This document shows, one piece after another, positions 50,008 to 60,588 of a stretch of 64,000 nucleotides of DNA (positions are counted from its first letter, which is position 1; every line of letters starts with the position of its first letter). The stretch covers positions 1 through 64,000 of the forward strand of contig NZ_BCXB01000011.1 in the NCBI RefSeq assembly GCF_001894885.1. The letters run 5' to 3'. A program made the translations under genes and the position numbers. A model generated the notes under the pieces. The model made no database searches. It worked only from the letters and a program-made list of their open reading frames with translations, and was not told the origin of the DNA. This DNA comes from Rhodococcus marinonascens NBRC 14363 (GTDB lineage: Bacteria > Actinomycetota > Actinomycetes > Mycobacteriales > Mycobacteriaceae).

Positions 50008-50354
50008 CGCTCGTTGCGCGCTTTCGGGAATCGTGTCTGCCGCGCCACCCAGCCCGCCATTTGCTGAAAGTGGCCCTTGCGGGGCGTCACGATGCTGGTG
50101 ATGGTGCGATCCCACTCCGAGACCGTGACGGTGTCGAAGGACGCGACGACGGCGTTCGCTGTGGCCAGATCCTCTACCACCTGATCGCCGAGGACACCGT
50201 CGGCCCCGACGAGTGTGATGCGGACGCCGCCGAGACCGACCGGCTGAATCACGGCACTCGCCGAACCGCCGTGCTCGGCCACGAACTTCTTGATCGCGCC
50301 CACCGTGTGAGACGGCAGCGAGGGCGCATGTTCCGCGTGGGTATCGGTACTCAT
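50004..50354 (-). CDS. Small conserved hypothetical protein
   Basis: This 116-residue soluble protein has blocks HTVGAIKKFVAEHGGSASAV, GGVRITLVGADGVLGDQVV and TVTVSEWDRTITSIVTPRKG. I do not recognise a characterised family. Alternating short strands suggest a compact alpha-beta fold. ATG at 50354. Its end overlaps the ctaA stop by 4 bp (convergent), and its start is 75 bp from the divergent qor start. Confidence 0.7.
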   Translation of the reverse strand: MSTDTHAEHAPSLPSHTVGAIKKFVAEHGGSASAVIQPVGLGGVRITLVGADGVLGDQVVEDLATANAVVASFDTVTVSEWDRTITSIVTPRKGHFQQMAGWVARQTRFPKARNER

Positions 50355-50429
50355 GATCTCGAGAATACTGGGCGGTAGCGGCGAACTGTCCTTCAGGCTC
50401 CGGACGACGCACGGTGTAGAACGGAATCC

Positions 50430-51392
50430 ATGCGAGCGATACAGGTTTCCCGTACCGGTGGTCCCGACGTCCTCGAACCCGCACAGGTCCCCGAACCGGA
50501 GACCGCGGCATCGGATCTTCTGGTTCGCTCCGATGCGATCGGCATCAACTACATCGATACGTACTTCCGGAGCGGACTGTACCCGCGGACACTGCCCTAT
50601 GTTCCGGGCGAAGAGGGTTCCGGGGTGGTGGAGGCCGTCGGCAGCGAGGTCACGGACTTCGCGCCCGGAGACCGAGTGGCGTGGTGCTTTGCTCCCGGCA
50701 GCTATGCCGAGAAGGTCTCCGTGCCGACGGCCGCGGCGATCGCTATTCCCGACTCGGTGCCGGCATCTGTGGCCGCGTCAGTCTTGCTGCAAGGTATGAC
50801 CGCGCATTTCCTGGTGCATTCGACATATCCGATCCGCTCCGGGGACACCGTCCTGGTTCACGCCGGCGCCGGCGGCGTCGGACTCATACTCACGCAACTG
50901 GCCACCCAACTGGGCGCCCGCGTGATCACCACCGTGTCTTCCGATGCCAAGGAGAAACTCTCCCGCGATGCGGGAGCCTTCGAGGTGCTGTGCTACGACG
51001 ACTTCGCGGCCCGAGTGCGCGAGCTGACCGACGGCGAGGGAGTGGCGGCCGTCTACGACGGGGTCGGCGCGACCACATTCGAGCACAGTCTCGCATCGGT
51101 GCGCATCCGCGGCACCCTGGCCCTGTTCGGCGCGGCGAGCGGTCCAGTTCCCCCCTTCGATCCACAGCGACTCAATGCGGCGGGTTCGGTGTTGCTCACC
51201 AGGCCGACGCTCCGCCATTTCATCAGGGACCGCGAGGAGTTCAACTGGCGGGCGGGGGATGTTCTCTCCGCGTTGGCCAACGGAACGTTGACGGTACGAA
51301 TTGGTGGCGAGTACCCGCTCGAGCGGGCATCAGAAGCGCACCGTGACCTGGAAGGGCGTGCGACGACCGGATCGATCGTTCTGGTGCCGTGA
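50430..51392 (+). CDS. qor: NADPH:quinone oxidoreductase, zinc-free MDR
   Basis: A quinone reductase (zeta-crystallin-like) of 320 residues. It has the N-terminal MRAIQVSRTGGPDVLEPAQV, GINYIDTYFRSGLYP, the cofactor motif VLVHAGAGGVGLILTQLATQ and AVYDGVGATTFEHSLASVRI. No catalytic or structural zinc cysteines are present. NADPH-linked one-electron reduction of quinones is the family activity. Orthologous position to Rv1454c, convergent with ctaB. Confidence 0.93.
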   Translation: MRAIQVSRTGGPDVLEPAQVPEPETAASDLLVRSDAIGINYIDTYFRSGLYPRTLPYVPGEEGSGVVEAVGSEVTDFAPGDRVAWCFAPGSYAEKVSVPTAAAIAIPDSVPASVAASVLLQGMTAHFLVHSTYPIRSGDTVLVHAGAGGVGLILTQLATQLGARVITTVSSDAKEKLSRDAGAFEVLCYDDFAARVRELTDGEGVAAVYDGVGATTFEHSLASVRIRGTLALFGAASGPVPPFDPQRLNAAGSVLLTRPTLRHFIRDREEFNWRAGDVLSALANGTLTVRIGGEYPLERASEAHRDLEGRATTGSIVLVP

Positions 51393-51416
51393 GTCGAGAT
51401 CGGTTCAGCGGCGAGA

Positions 51417-52400
51417 TCAGCTCAGCAGGTTGCCGACGGTCTGAAGGCCCAATACGGAGTCGACCGCGAGACCCACGAAGATGATGGACAGGTAGTTGTT
51501 GGACTGCAGGAACAGCCGGAGCGGCTTCACCGCCGCTCCTCCGCGGACGCTGCGGTACAACTGATGAGCCATCAGCAGGAACCACACGCCGGCGGCGAGC
51601 GTCACCGCAGCGTAGACGACACCCGCCGCGGGAACGAGCGCCAGGGACGTGATCACCATCGCCCAGCTGTACAGCAGAATCTGCTTGGTCACATGCTCCT
51701 CGGTGGCTATCACCGGCAACATCGGGACCCCCGCTGCCTTGTAATCCTCCTTGTAGCGCATGGCCAGGGCCCACGTGTGCGGCGGCGTCCAGAAGAAGAT
51801 GACAAGGAACAGCACGATCGGCTGCCAACTCAGCGAGCCGGTGACCGCTGCCCATCCGACCATCACCGGCATACAGCCTGCAGCCCCGCCCCAGACCACG
51901 TTCTGCCAGGTCCGGCGCTTGAGCACCATCGTGTAGACGAGCACATAGAACGCAATAGTCAGAACGACCAGGCATCCGGCGAGCAGATTGGCACGCCACC
52001 ACAACCACACGAATGACGCGATTCCGAGTGTTATACCGAACACGAACGCATGGGACGTGGGTACCGCGTTGCGGGCCAGTGGGCGGCGCGCGGTGCGCTT
52101 CATCACCTTGTCGATGTCGGCGTCGACGACGCAATTGAGGGAGTTCGCGCTCGCCGCACCCATCCATCCGCCGAACAGCGTGCTGAGGATCAGCGCGATG
52201 TCGACGTTGCCGCGATCAGCCAGCAGCATCGCTGGGATAGTTGCCACCAGGAGCAACTCGATCACCCGCGGCTTGGTCAACGCAATGTAGGCCAGGACCT
52301 TGCCCGCGACGCGGCCCAGCACCGTGTCGGTGTCGGTCTCGCGGGGGGCGGGGCTGGGGCTGCCGAAGCCGTGTCCACTCGGCTGATGCCCTGTCCGCAC
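51417..52400 (-). CDS. ctaB: Protoheme IX farnesyltransferase (CtaB/COX10)
   Basis: UbiA-family membrane enzyme making heme O from protoheme and farnesyl diphosphate; its product feeds CtaA. The 327-residue form from GTG 52400 (GAGGAGAAAAC just upstream) has the first Asp-rich motif [19 protein letters not shown], the second [20 protein letters not shown], and eight to nine helices. The longer frame to 52571 adds Arg-rich residues without helices and overlaps likely promoter DNA. It is divergent from tkt. Confidence 0.93.
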   Translation of the reverse strand: MRTGHQPSGHGFGSPSPAPRETDTDTVLGRVAGKVLAYIALTKPRVIELLLVATIPAMLLADRGNVDIALILSTLFGGWMGAASANSLNCVVDADIDKVMKRTARRPLARNAVPTSHAFVFGITLGIASFVWLWWRANLLAGCLVVLTIAFYVLVYTMVLKRRTWQNVVWGGAAGCMPVMVGWAAVTGSLSWQPIVLFLVIFFWTPPHTWALAMRYKEDYKAAGVPMLPVIATEEHVTKQILLYSWAMVITSLALVPAAGVVYAAVTLAAGVWFLLMAHQLYRSVRGGAAVKPLRLFLQSNNYLSIIFVGLAVDSVLGLQTVGNLLS

Positions 52401-52616
52401 GTTTTCTCCTCGCAGCACGCGTAATTCCACATCCGAATGCCGTCGGCTGCTCGCGAAGTCCGGCATGACGGCCGACGGTCTACTACACAAGATGGTAGAC
52501 CGCCGTATTGAGCGAACCGAATCGACCCGGATCGGACCGCACACTAGGCTGGAGTTGCACAAGAGGCCCATGCATCCTCAGGCTCCACGTTCACCCATGT
52601 CAGGAGACTTCCGCCC

Positions 52617-54725
52617 GTGTCGATCACAGACGACATCCATGTCCTCACGAACCCGATTCTCCCAGCAGACTGGACCGCACTGGACACCAAGGCCGTCGAC
52701 ACCATTCGTGTGCTCGCCGCAGACGCGGTGCAGAAGGTGGGGAATGGCCACCCCGGTACGGCGATGAGCCTTGCCCCCCTTGCCTATACGCTCTTTCAGC
52801 GCGTGATGCGCCACGACCCCACCGATGCCGACTGGATTGGCCGGGACCGCTTCGTCCTCTCCTGTGGGCACTCGAGCCTGACGCTGTACATCCAGCTCTA
52901 CCTCTCCGGCTACGGCCTCGAACTAACCGACCTGGAGTCGCTGCGGACGTGGGGTTCGAAGACCCCGGGACACCCGGAGTACGGTCACACGCGCGGCGTC
53001 GAGATCACCACCGGGCCGCTGGGTCAAGGTGTGGCCTCAGCTGTGGGTATGGCGATGGCAGCCCGTCGTGAACGCGGTCTGTTCGATCCCGAGCCCGAGC
53101 AGGGCGAGAGCCCGTTCGATCACCACATCTACGTGATCGCCTCGGATGGTGACATCGAGGAGGGCGTCACATCGGAGGCGTCGTCCATCGCCGGTGTCCA
53201 GCAACTCGGCAACCTCACCCTGATCTATGACGACAACAAGATCTCCATCGAGGACGACACCGCGATCGCGCTGTCCGAGGACACCGCCGCCCGCTACGAG
53301 GCGTACGGGTGGCATGTCCAGGTCGTCGAGGGCGGCGAGAACGTCGTCGCGATCGAGGGAGCGCTGCTGAAGGCGCGGGAAGAGACCTCGCGTCCGTCGC
53401 TGATTCTGCTGCGCACGATCATCGGATTCCCGGCCCCGAACAAGATGAACACCGGCGCGGCGCATGGCGCGGCCCTGGGCGCCGACGAGGTCGCAGCGGT
53501 GAAGAAAGCGCTCGGCTTCGATCCCGACAAGACGTTCGAGGTGGCCGACGAGGTCATCGCGCACACCCGGAAGGTCGTCGAACGGGGCGCGCAGGCGCAC
53601 AAGCAATGGCAGAAGAGCTTCGACGACTGGGCCGTCCGCGCCCCGGAGAACAAGAAACTTCTCGACCGGCTCCTCGGCCACGATCTGCCCGCAGGCTGGT
53701 CCGACGTGCTTCCGACGTGGCAGCCGGACCCGAAGGGTATCGCCACCCGTAAGGCCTCCGCCGCTGTACTCAACGCTATCGGGCCGGTACTACCCGAACT
53801 GTGGGGCGGGTCCGCGGACCTCGCCGAGAGCAACAACACCACCATCAAGGGCTCCGAGTCATTCGGCCCGGAGTCGATCTCCACCGACATGTGGACCGCC
53901 ACCCCGTACGGCCGCACCCTGCACTTCGGTGTCCGTGAGCACGCCATGGGGTCGATCCTCAACGGCATCGCGCTGCACGGTCCGACCCGCCCGTACGGCG
54001 GCACGTTCCTCGTGTTCAGCGACTACATGCGCCCCGCGGTGCGCCTCGCGGCAATCATGAAGACGGCGGTCACCTACGTGTGGACGCACGACTCGATCGG
54101 CCTCGGCGAGGACGGCCCCACGCATCAGCCGATCGAGCACCTCGCCGCACTGCGGGCCATCCCGGGTCTCGACGTCGTCCGTCCCGGTGACGCCAACGAG
54201 ACCGCTCACGCCTGGCGTACGGTCCTCGAGAAGGGCGCCGACGAGGCCACCCGCGCACCCGCCGGCCTGGCATTGACCCGCCAGGACCTCCCGGTCCTCG
54301 AGGGAACGAACTACGACGGTGTCTCGCGCGGCGGTTACATCCTCGCGGAGGCGTCATCCGGCACTCCCGAGGTCGTCATTATCGGGACCGGTTCCGAGCT
54401 GCAGCTCGCCGTCGCGGCCCGCGAAACACTCGAAGCTGGGGGTATTCCGACGCGCGTGGTGTCCATGCCGTGCGTCGAGTGGTTCGACTCCCAGGACCAG
54501 GCCTACCGCGACGATGTCATTCCCCCGACGGTGCGGGCCCGCGTCGCCGTCGAGGCCGGCATCTCCATGCCGTGGTATCGGTTCGTCGGCTCCGACGGCG
54601 AGATCGTCTCGATCGAACACTTCGGCGCGTCAGCCGACTACAAGACCCTGTTCCGGGAGTTCGGCTTCACCTCCGAGGCCGTCACAGCAGCCGCGCAGCG
54701 CTCACTCGCACGTGTGAAGGGATAG
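52617..54725 (+). CDS. tkt: Transketolase
   Basis: Thiamine-diphosphate enzyme of the non-oxidative pentose phosphate pathway; 702 residues. Motifs: VGNGHPGTAMSLAPLAYTLF, the TPP site VIASDGDIEEGVTSEASSIA and YDDNKISIEDD, HFGVREHAMGSILNGIALHG (catalytic Glu) and THDSIGLGEDGPTHQPIEHL. GTG at 52617 preceded by AGGAGACTTCC. First gene of tkt-tal-zwf-opcA-pgl; matches Rv1449c. Confidence 0.96.
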   Translation: MSITDDIHVLTNPILPADWTALDTKAVDTIRVLAADAVQKVGNGHPGTAMSLAPLAYTLFQRVMRHDPTDADWIGRDRFVLSCGHSSLTLYIQLYLSGYGLELTDLESLRTWGSKTPGHPEYGHTRGVEITTGPLGQGVASAVGMAMAARRERGLFDPEPEQGESPFDHHIYVIASDGDIEEGVTSEASSIAGVQQLGNLTLIYDDNKISIEDDTAIALSEDTAARYEAYGWHVQVVEGGENVVAIEGALLKAREETSRPSLILLRTIIGFPAPNKMNTGAAHGAALGADEVAAVKKALGFDPDKTFEVADEVIAHTRKVVERGAQAHKQWQKSFDDWAVRAPENKKLLDRLLGHDLPAGWSDVLPTWQPDPKGIATRKASAAVLNAIGPVLPELWGGSADLAESNNTTIKGSESFGPESISTDMWTATPYGRTLHFGVREHAMGSILNGIALHGPTRPYGGTFLVFSDYMRPAVRLAAIMKTAVTYVWTHDSIGLGEDGPTHQPIEHLAALRAIPGLDVVRPGDANETAHAWRTVLEKGADEATRAPAGLALTRQDLPVLEGTNYDGVSRGGYILAEASSGTPEVVIIGTGSELQLAVAARETLEAGGIPTRVVSMPCVEWFDSQDQAYRDDVIPPTVRARVAVEAGISMPWYRFVGSDGEIVSIEHFGASADYKTLFREFGFTSEAVTAAAQRSLARVKG

Positions 54726-54731
54726 ACCGTC

Positions 54732-55856
54732 ATGACGCAGAACCCCAATCTCCAAAAGCTGTCCGAAGCCGGTGTCTCGGTGTGGCTGGACGACCTCTCC
54801 CGTGACCGCATCGAGTCTGGCAACCTCGCCGAACTCGTCGCCACCAGGAGCGTCGTCGGTGTCACCACCAACCCGTCGATCTTTCAGTCCGCGCTGAGCA
54901 AGGGCCACGTCTACGACGCGCAGGTCAACGAACTCGCCGAGCGCGGTGCGGATGCTTCTGCCACCGTCCGCACGGTGACCACCGACGACGTCCGGGCCGC
55001 CTGCGATGTACTCGCACCCCAGCACGAGTCCAGCCACGGCGTCGATGGCCGGGTGTCGATCGAGGTCGACCCACGCCTGGCCCACGACACGGACAAGACC
55101 GTCGCGCAGGCCATCGAGCTGTGGAAGATCGTCGACCGCCCGAACCTGTTCATCAAGATCCCGGCCACCGAGGCCGGTATCCCGGCCATCGCCAAGGTCA
55201 TCGGCGAGGGCATCAGCGTCAACGTGACCCTGATCTTCTCCGTCGAGCGGTACGAACTGGTCATGGGCGCCTACCTCGACGGCCTCGAAGCCGCCCGGTC
55301 CGCAGGTCACGACCTCTCCCACATCCACTCAGTGGCATCGTTCTTCGTCTCCCGGGTGGACACCGAGATCGACAACAGGCTCACCGCGATCGGCACCCCT
55401 GCGGCTCTCGGCTTGCGCGGCAAGGCCGGACTGGCGAACGCCCGCCTGGCGTACGCCGCGTACCAGCGCGTGTTCGAGGTGCAGCCACGTTTCCAAGGGC
55501 TCCGCGACAACGGTGCCCGCCCGCAGCGTCCGCTCTGGGCCTCGACCGGCGTCAAGAACCCTGATTACCCCGATACGATGTACGTCACCGAACTCGTTGC
55601 ACCGAACACGGTCAACACGATGCCGGAGAAGACGATGGACGCCGTCGCCGACCACGGAGAGGTCCACGGCGACACCATTTCCGGCGCCGCCGTCGCCTCC
55701 CAGAAGGTCTTCGATGAACTCACCGCCACTGGCATCGACCTCACCGACGTGTTCCGAGTCCTCGAGGACGAGGGCGTAGAGAAGTTCGAGACGTCATGGA
55801 ACGAACTGCTGGACGCCACCGCAGAGCAACTGCGCGTGGCGGGGCAGAAGAGCTGA
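54732..55856 (+). CDS. tal: Transaldolase
   Basis: A 374-residue TalB-like protein of the long actinobacterial type (subfamily 2). Schiff-base lysine is in [19 protein letters not shown]; other blocks are [34 protein letters not shown] and [20 protein letters not shown]. It transfers dihydroxyacetone units between sugar phosphates. Six bp after tkt, 3 bp before zwf. Confidence 0.95.
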   Translation: MTQNPNLQKLSEAGVSVWLDDLSRDRIESGNLAELVATRSVVGVTTNPSIFQSALSKGHVYDAQVNELAERGADASATVRTVTTDDVRAACDVLAPQHESSHGVDGRVSIEVDPRLAHDTDKTVAQAIELWKIVDRPNLFIKIPATEAGIPAIAKVIGEGISVNVTLIFSVERYELVMGAYLDGLEAARSAGHDLSHIHSVASFFVSRVDTEIDNRLTAIGTPAALGLRGKAGLANARLAYAAYQRVFEVQPRFQGLRDNGARPQRPLWASTGVKNPDYPDTMYVTELVAPNTVNTMPEKTMDAVADHGEVHGDTISGAAVASQKVFDELTATGIDLTDVFRVLEDEGVEKFETSWNELLDATAEQLRVAGQKS

Positions 55857-55859
55857 CAC

Positions 55860-57404
55860 GTGAGCGAACCCGTGGCGTCGGACGAATGGGTCAATCCACT
55901 CCGTGACGGTAGGGACAAGCGTGTGCCGCGCATCGCGGGACCGTGTGCCCTGGTGATCTTCGGGGTCACCGGGGACCTCGCCCGGAAGAAGTTGATGCCC
56001 GCGATCTACGACCTGGCCAATCGCGGACTGCTGCCGCCGGGGTTCGCTCTTGTCGGGTTTGCCCGCAGGGACTGGGCCGCCGAGGACTTCGGCCAGGTGG
56101 TTCACGACGCCGTTCGCCAGCACTCCCGTACCCCGTTCCGGGAGGAGGTGTGGGCCCACCTCTCGAAGGGCCTGCGGTTCGTCCAGGGCACCTTCGACGA
56201 TCCCGATGCCTTCGACAAGCTTTCATCCACACTGGCAGAGCTCGACCGCGAGCGCGGCACCGGCGGAAATCACGGATTCTATCTGGCGATTCCGCCGGCC
56301 GCGTTCCCCGTGGTCCTCAAGCAGCTGTCGGAGGCGGGCCTCGCGCAGGCGCCGGACGGTCAGTGGCGGCGCGTCGTCATCGAGAAGCCGTTCGGGCATG
56401 ACCTCGACAGCGCACGGCAGCTCAACACGGTCGTGAACGAGGTGTTCCCCGAGGACACGGTATTCCGGATCGACCACTATCTCGGCAAGGAGACGGTCCA
56501 GAACATCCTGGCGTTACGGTTCGCGAACCAGTTGTTCGACCCCATATGGAACGCGCACTACGTCGACCACATCCAGATCACCATGGCGGAAGACATCGGC
56601 CTCGGTGGTCGAGCCGGGTACTACGACGGCATCGGTGCTGCCCGCGACGTCATCCAGAACCACCTTCTGCAGCTACTCGCCTTCACCGCAATGGAGGAGC
56701 CGATCTCGTTCGAACCGTCCGAGCTTCAGGCTGAGAAGATAAAGGTCCTTTCGGCGACGCGACTTGCGGAACCCCTCGACGAAACCACCGCCCGCGGCCA
56801 GTACGCGGGCGGCTGGCAGGGTGCACAACACGTCGTGGGCCTGTTGGAGGAGGACGGCTTCGCGGCCGACTCGACCACCGAAACATTCGCCGCGATCACC
56901 CTCGAGGTGGACACGCGTCGTTGGGCAGGCGTGCCGTTCTACTTGCGCACCGGAAAGCGCCTGGGACGCCGAGTCACCGAGATCGCGGTGGTCTTCAAGC
57001 GCGCACCGCACCTTCCGTTCGACCAGACGATGACGGATGAGTTGGGGCAGAACGCGCTGGTGATTCGGGTGCAGCCGGACGAGGGCGTAACCATGCGCTT
57101 CGGCTCCAAGGTGCCCGGGTCGAGCATGGAAGTACGCGACGTCAACATGGACTTCAGTTACGGGCAGGCGTTCACCGAGTCCTCACCCGAGGCGTACGAA
57201 CGGCTGATCCTCGACATGCTGCTCGGGGAGCCCTCGCTGTTCCCCGTCAACGCCGAGGTGGAGCTGTCGTGGGAGATTCTCGACCCGGTGCTCGACTTCT
57301 GGGCCGCGGGCAGCGCGCCCGAACCGTACGAGGCGGGAACCTGGGGTCCGCCTTCTGCAGACGAAATGATGCGCCGCACCGGTCGCGAATGGAGAAGGCC
57401 GTAG
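55860..57404 (+). CDS. zwf: Glucose-6-phosphate 1-dehydrogenase
   Basis: First enzyme of the oxidative pentose phosphate pathway; 514 residues. NADP site IFGVTGDLARKKLMPAIYDL, catalytic block FRIDHYLGKETVQNILALRF (His active site in RIDHY), and FYLRTGKRLGRRVTEIAVVF. It works with OpcA, encoded directly downstream (stop at 57404, opcA ATG at 57405). GTG start at 55860. Corresponds to zwf2 (Rv1447c). Confidence 0.96.
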   Translation: MSEPVASDEWVNPLRDGRDKRVPRIAGPCALVIFGVTGDLARKKLMPAIYDLANRGLLPPGFALVGFARRDWAAEDFGQVVHDAVRQHSRTPFREEVWAHLSKGLRFVQGTFDDPDAFDKLSSTLAELDRERGTGGNHGFYLAIPPAAFPVVLKQLSEAGLAQAPDGQWRRVVIEKPFGHDLDSARQLNTVVNEVFPEDTVFRIDHYLGKETVQNILALRFANQLFDPIWNAHYVDHIQITMAEDIGLGGRAGYYDGIGAARDVIQNHLLQLLAFTAMEEPISFEPSELQAEKIKVLSATRLAEPLDETTARGQYAGGWQGAQHVVGLLEEDGFAADSTTETFAAITLEVDTRRWAGVPFYLRTGKRLGRRVTEIAVVFKRAPHLPFDQTMTDELGQNALVIRVQPDEGVTMRFGSKVPGSSMEVRDVNMDFSYGQAFTESSPEAYERLILDMLLGEPSLFPVNAEVELSWEILDPVLDFWAAGSAPEPYEAGTWGPPSADEMMRRTGREWRRP

Positions 57405-58316
57405 ATGATCATCGACATTCCTTCGACGACTACCGGAGCGGTCAACAAGAAGTTGATCGATGTCCGTAAGACCGGCGGTGTAGTAACGCTGGGACGCGTT
57501 CTCACCCTGGTCGTGTGCACCCGCGACGGTGAGAACACAGAACACGTCATCGACGCCGCCAACGAGGCGAGCCGTGAGCATCCGTGTCGCGTAATAGTGA
57601 TCGCGCGGGGTCCGCGGGAGGCCTCGGCGCGCCTGGACGCCCAGATACGGGTGGGCGGCGACGCAGGGGCCTCCGAAGTCGTAGTCCTGCGCCTCTACGG
57701 CGAGCTCGCCGAGCACGAGAGCAGCGTGGTGATACCGTTCCTGCTCCCGGATACGCCGGTGGTCGCGTGGTGGCCGGAGGACGCGCCTCCGATCCCCGCG
57801 CAGCACCCGGTCGGCAAACTGGCCATCCGCCGTATCACCGATGCCACCGATCGCGAGAACCCTACGGCCGAGATCAAGGGCAGGCTGGCGACATACACCG
57901 CCGGCGACACCGATTTGGCGTGGAGCCGCGTCACCTACTGGCGAGCGCTTCTCACATCGGCGCTCGAACAGCCGCCCCATCTACCTATCGAGTCGGCCGT
58001 CGTGTCCGGACTCGCCGAGGAACCGGCGGTCGATATGATCGCCGGCTGGTTGGCGAGTCGTCTCGACGTCCCCGTCGTCCGCCACGCCGGGTTGCTGTAC
58101 GTGCAGTTGAACTTCACCGGCGGGGAGACGTTGACCATCAGTCGACCCCAAACCGAGACCACGGGCACGTTGCGTCGCACGGGACACCCGGACGCGCTCG
58201 TCGCGCTCGGCCGCAGGGAGACGCGCGATTGCCTGGCCGAGGAGCTGCGACGACTGGATCCGGACGAAATCTACGAGGCGGCGCTGGCCGGCCTGACGAA
58301 GGTGACTTATGAGTGA
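57405..58316 (+). CDS. opcA: Glucose-6-phosphate dehydrogenase assembly protein OpcA
   Basis: A 303-residue protein needed for full G6PDH activity in Actinobacteria and cyanobacteria. It starts MIIDIPSTTTGAVNKKLIDV and has RVLTLVVCTRDGENTEHVI, LRLYGELAEHESSVVIPFLL, then PDTPVVAWWPEDAPP, all typical of OpcA. No enzyme motif is expected. It abuts zwf and overlaps pgl by 8 bp. Confidence 0.95.
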   Translation: MIIDIPSTTTGAVNKKLIDVRKTGGVVTLGRVLTLVVCTRDGENTEHVIDAANEASREHPCRVIVIARGPREASARLDAQIRVGGDAGASEVVVLRLYGELAEHESSVVIPFLLPDTPVVAWWPEDAPPIPAQHPVGKLAIRRITDATDRENPTAEIKGRLATYTAGDTDLAWSRVTYWRALLTSALEQPPHLPIESAVVSGLAEEPAVDMIAGWLASRLDVPVVRHAGLLYVQLNFTGGETLTISRPQTETTGTLRRTGHPDALVALGRRETRDCLAEELRRLDPDEIYEAALAGLTKVTYE

Positions 58317-59049
58317 CATCGACCTCGAGGTACATCCCGACACCGGTGCACTGGTCGACGCGGCTGCGAAACGGTTCGTCGAGACCGTCGTCGCGGCACA
58401 GAAGAAGCGCGGCTCGGCGTCCGTCGTCCTCACGGGCGGCGGCACCGGCATTGGTCTTCTCAAGAAGGTCCGCGAGAACCCCGGGGCGATCCACTGGCGT
58501 GCGCTCGACATCTGGTGGGGTGACGAGCGGTACCTGCCGGCCGGCGATCCGGAACGCAACGAGGTACAGGCCCGCGCGGCCCTGCTCGATCACGTCGACG
58601 TCGACCCGGCACGGGTGCATCCGATGGCGGCCTCCGACGGCGAGTTTGCCGACGCCGCGGCGGCGGCGGACGGGTACGCCCAGGAGTTGAGGGCCCATGC
58701 AGACGACAAGCAGGCTCCGGTCTTCGATATTCATCTGCTCGGCATGGGTGGTGAGGGACATGTCAACTCGCTGTTCCCCGACACCGAAGCCGTCCGCGAG
58801 GAGCACCGGTTCGTTGTCGCCGTGACCGACTCCCCCAAACCACCGCCGGTGCGGGTCACCCTGACCCTGCCCGCCATCCGGCACGCCGATGAAGTGTGGC
58901 TCGTCGTCTCCGGGGAGGCCAAGGCGGAGGCAGTGGCCGCCGCGATCGCAGGCGCCTCCCCGGTCGATATCCCGGCCTCCGGCGCACGAGGCCGCACGGT
59001 CACCCGGTGGCTACTCGACCCGGCGGCCGCGTCGCAACTGCCGAACTGA
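58309..59049 (+). CDS. pgl: 6-Phosphogluconolactonase
   Basis: Hydrolyses 6-phosphogluconolactone, completing the oxidative branch begun by Zwf. The 246-residue DevB-type protein has VVLTGGGTGIGLLKKV, WRALDIWWGDERYLPAGDPE, HLLGMGGEGHVNSLFPDTEA (catalytic His) and SPKPPPVRVTLTLPAIRHA. The ATG at 58309 overlaps opcA. Last gene of the operon. Confidence 0.95.
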   Translation: MSDIDLEVHPDTGALVDAAAKRFVETVVAAQKKRGSASVVLTGGGTGIGLLKKVRENPGAIHWRALDIWWGDERYLPAGDPERNEVQARAALLDHVDVDPARVHPMAASDGEFADAAAAADGYAQELRAHADDKQAPVFDIHLLGMGGEGHVNSLFPDTEAVREEHRFVVAVTDSPKPPPVRVTLTLPAIRHADEVWLVVSGEAKAEAVAAAIAGASPVDIPASGARGRTVTRWLLDPAAASQLPN

Positions 59050-59493
59050 CGCCCTCATCGGCGGGGATCCTCATCCTCCTCCGTGGGTGGCACAGCGGAG
59101 ATATGCGAGTCCCGTTCCCGCGGGGATCGCGTCACATGGCAACTGGTGGTGACCCGACCGGCACGCCGTACGCTGACGCCAGCCCTCCCCCTTGCCCCGA
59201 TGCCCTCTCGCCAGTAACCCGGACTGCCCGCGCAATGACTCATTTCGCCCCTCCCTCAAAGTTCGCCGGAAACGCTGTGGCTCTCTACCGGTGTGACCCA
59301 GTACTTGTTTTGACCCCGTAGTTGGTATGACGCGGGGGCGAAGGGTTCGGTTCCCATCGCTTGCAAGAAAGTTCGCGCTTTTTGGGGGATCGACACGTTC
59401 GTTCCCGGCATCGAGAATGAGCCGTCGGAACGAGTGACGCCGCCACCCCACGGTCGGGGGTGACGGCGTCACTCGAGCACTGCGGTGCGAGCG
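59050..59493. other. Intergenic region between pgl and YVTN gene 3
   Basis: 444 bp between convergent genes, no CDS supported. The right part holds the terminator of YVTN gene 3; nothing recognisable is seen in 59060-59430. Confidence 0.6.
59431..59475 (-). terminator. Terminator hairpin of YVTN gene 3
   Basis: An approximately 19-bp stem with one mismatch joins CGAGTGACGCCGCCACCCC to GGGGTGACGGCGTCACTCG. Read on the minus strand, its TGACGCCG...GGTGGCGGCGTCA matches the terminator after YVTN gene 2. Confidence 0.85.
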
Positions 59494-60588
59494 TCAGCTG
59501 AACGTGCTACCCGCCCCCGAACCGCTGCCGGTCAACGAGCCGAAGTCGATACAGAACGATCCGAGGCACCTCTCGACCGCGATCACCGACACCGTGTCGT
59601 CCAAACGGTTGGTGACGTAGACACGGGCCCCGTCCGGGGTCACCGCGACGCCGGACGGTCCGCCCCCCACTGCGACAGTATCGATGACGGCGTTGTCGGC
59701 TGTGTCGATCACCGACACCGTGTTGTCAACACCGTTGCTGACATAGACGCGGGAGCCATCCGGGGTCACCGCCACCCCGGACGGGCTGTCCCCGACCGTG
59801 ATGGTGTCGATGACGGTGTTGCCGGCGGTCTCGATCACATCCACCGTGCCATCACTAAGGTTGGCGACGTAGACACGGCCGCCGTCCGGGGTGACAACCA
59901 CACCCCGGGGGAGGTTCCCGACCGTGACGGTGTCGTCGACGGTGTTCGTACCGGTGTCGATCACCGACACCGTGCCGACACTATTGTTGGCGACGTAGAC
60001 GCGGGACCCGTCCGGGGTGACCGCCAGTTCGTTCGGGGCATCTCCGACCGTGACGGTAGCGTCCACCATGTTCGTACCGGTGTCGATCACCGACACCGAG
60101 TCGTGACCACTGTTGGCGACGTAGATGTAGGACCCGTCCGGGCTCGCCGCCACACCGGACGGGCCGTTCTCCACCGTGACGGTGGCGTCAACCACGTTCG
60201 TACCGGTGTCGATCACATCCACCTCGGCGTCACCAGCCTTCGCAACGTAGACGTGGGAGCCGTCCGGGGTGACCGCCACCCCGACCGGCAAGGCCCCGAC
60301 CCCGAGCGGAATGGCGGTAAGCTCCGTGTTTGTGGAGGTATCGATCACCGACGCCGAATTTCCCGAGAAGTTGCTGACGTAGGCGCGGGACCCGTCCGGG
60401 GTGACTGCCACCCCGAGCGGCCGGATCCCGACATCGATGGTGTCGATGACGGTGTCCGCTGCTGCGGCCCCCGCCCCCAAGCCGGCCATACCCAGCACCA
60501 TCGCCGAAACAGCTGCCAACCCGAACATCAGACGCCGGGCGCGTCCCCGAATCGTAGGGAAGCCGCGGAAACTCCTGTGGTGATTCAC
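59494..60588 (-). CDS. Secreted YVTN-family beta-propeller protein 3
   Basis: The 364-residue third paralog lies 42 kb from the tandem pair. It has a signal peptide (LMFGLAAVSAMVLGMAGLGA), seven repeats of about 42 residues (VAVTPDGSRVYVSN...VSVIDT), and the same tail (CLGSFCIDFGSL, GSGSGAGSTFS). Repeats are more diverged than in gene 1, suggesting an older copy. GTG at 60588 with CAGGAGAG upstream; the leader and terminator are homologous to those of its paralogs. It stands alone between pgl and an orphan gene. Confidence 0.88.
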   Translation of the reverse strand: MNHHRSFRGFPTIRGRARRLMFGLAAVSAMVLGMAGLGAGAAAADTVIDTIDVGIRPLGVAVTPDGSRAYVSNFSGNSASVIDTSTNTELTAIPLGVGALPVGVAVTPDGSHVYVAKAGDAEVDVIDTGTNVVDATVTVENGPSGVAASPDGSYIYVANSGHDSVSVIDTGTNMVDATVTVGDAPNELAVTPDGSRVYVANNSVGTVSVIDTGTNTVDDTVTVGNLPRGVVVTPDGGRVYVANLSDGTVDVIETAGNTVIDTITVGDSPSGVAVTPDGSRVYVSNGVDNTVSVIDTADNAVIDTVAVGGGPSGVAVTPDGARVYVTNRLDDTVSVIAVERCLGSFCIDFGSLTGSGSGAGSTFS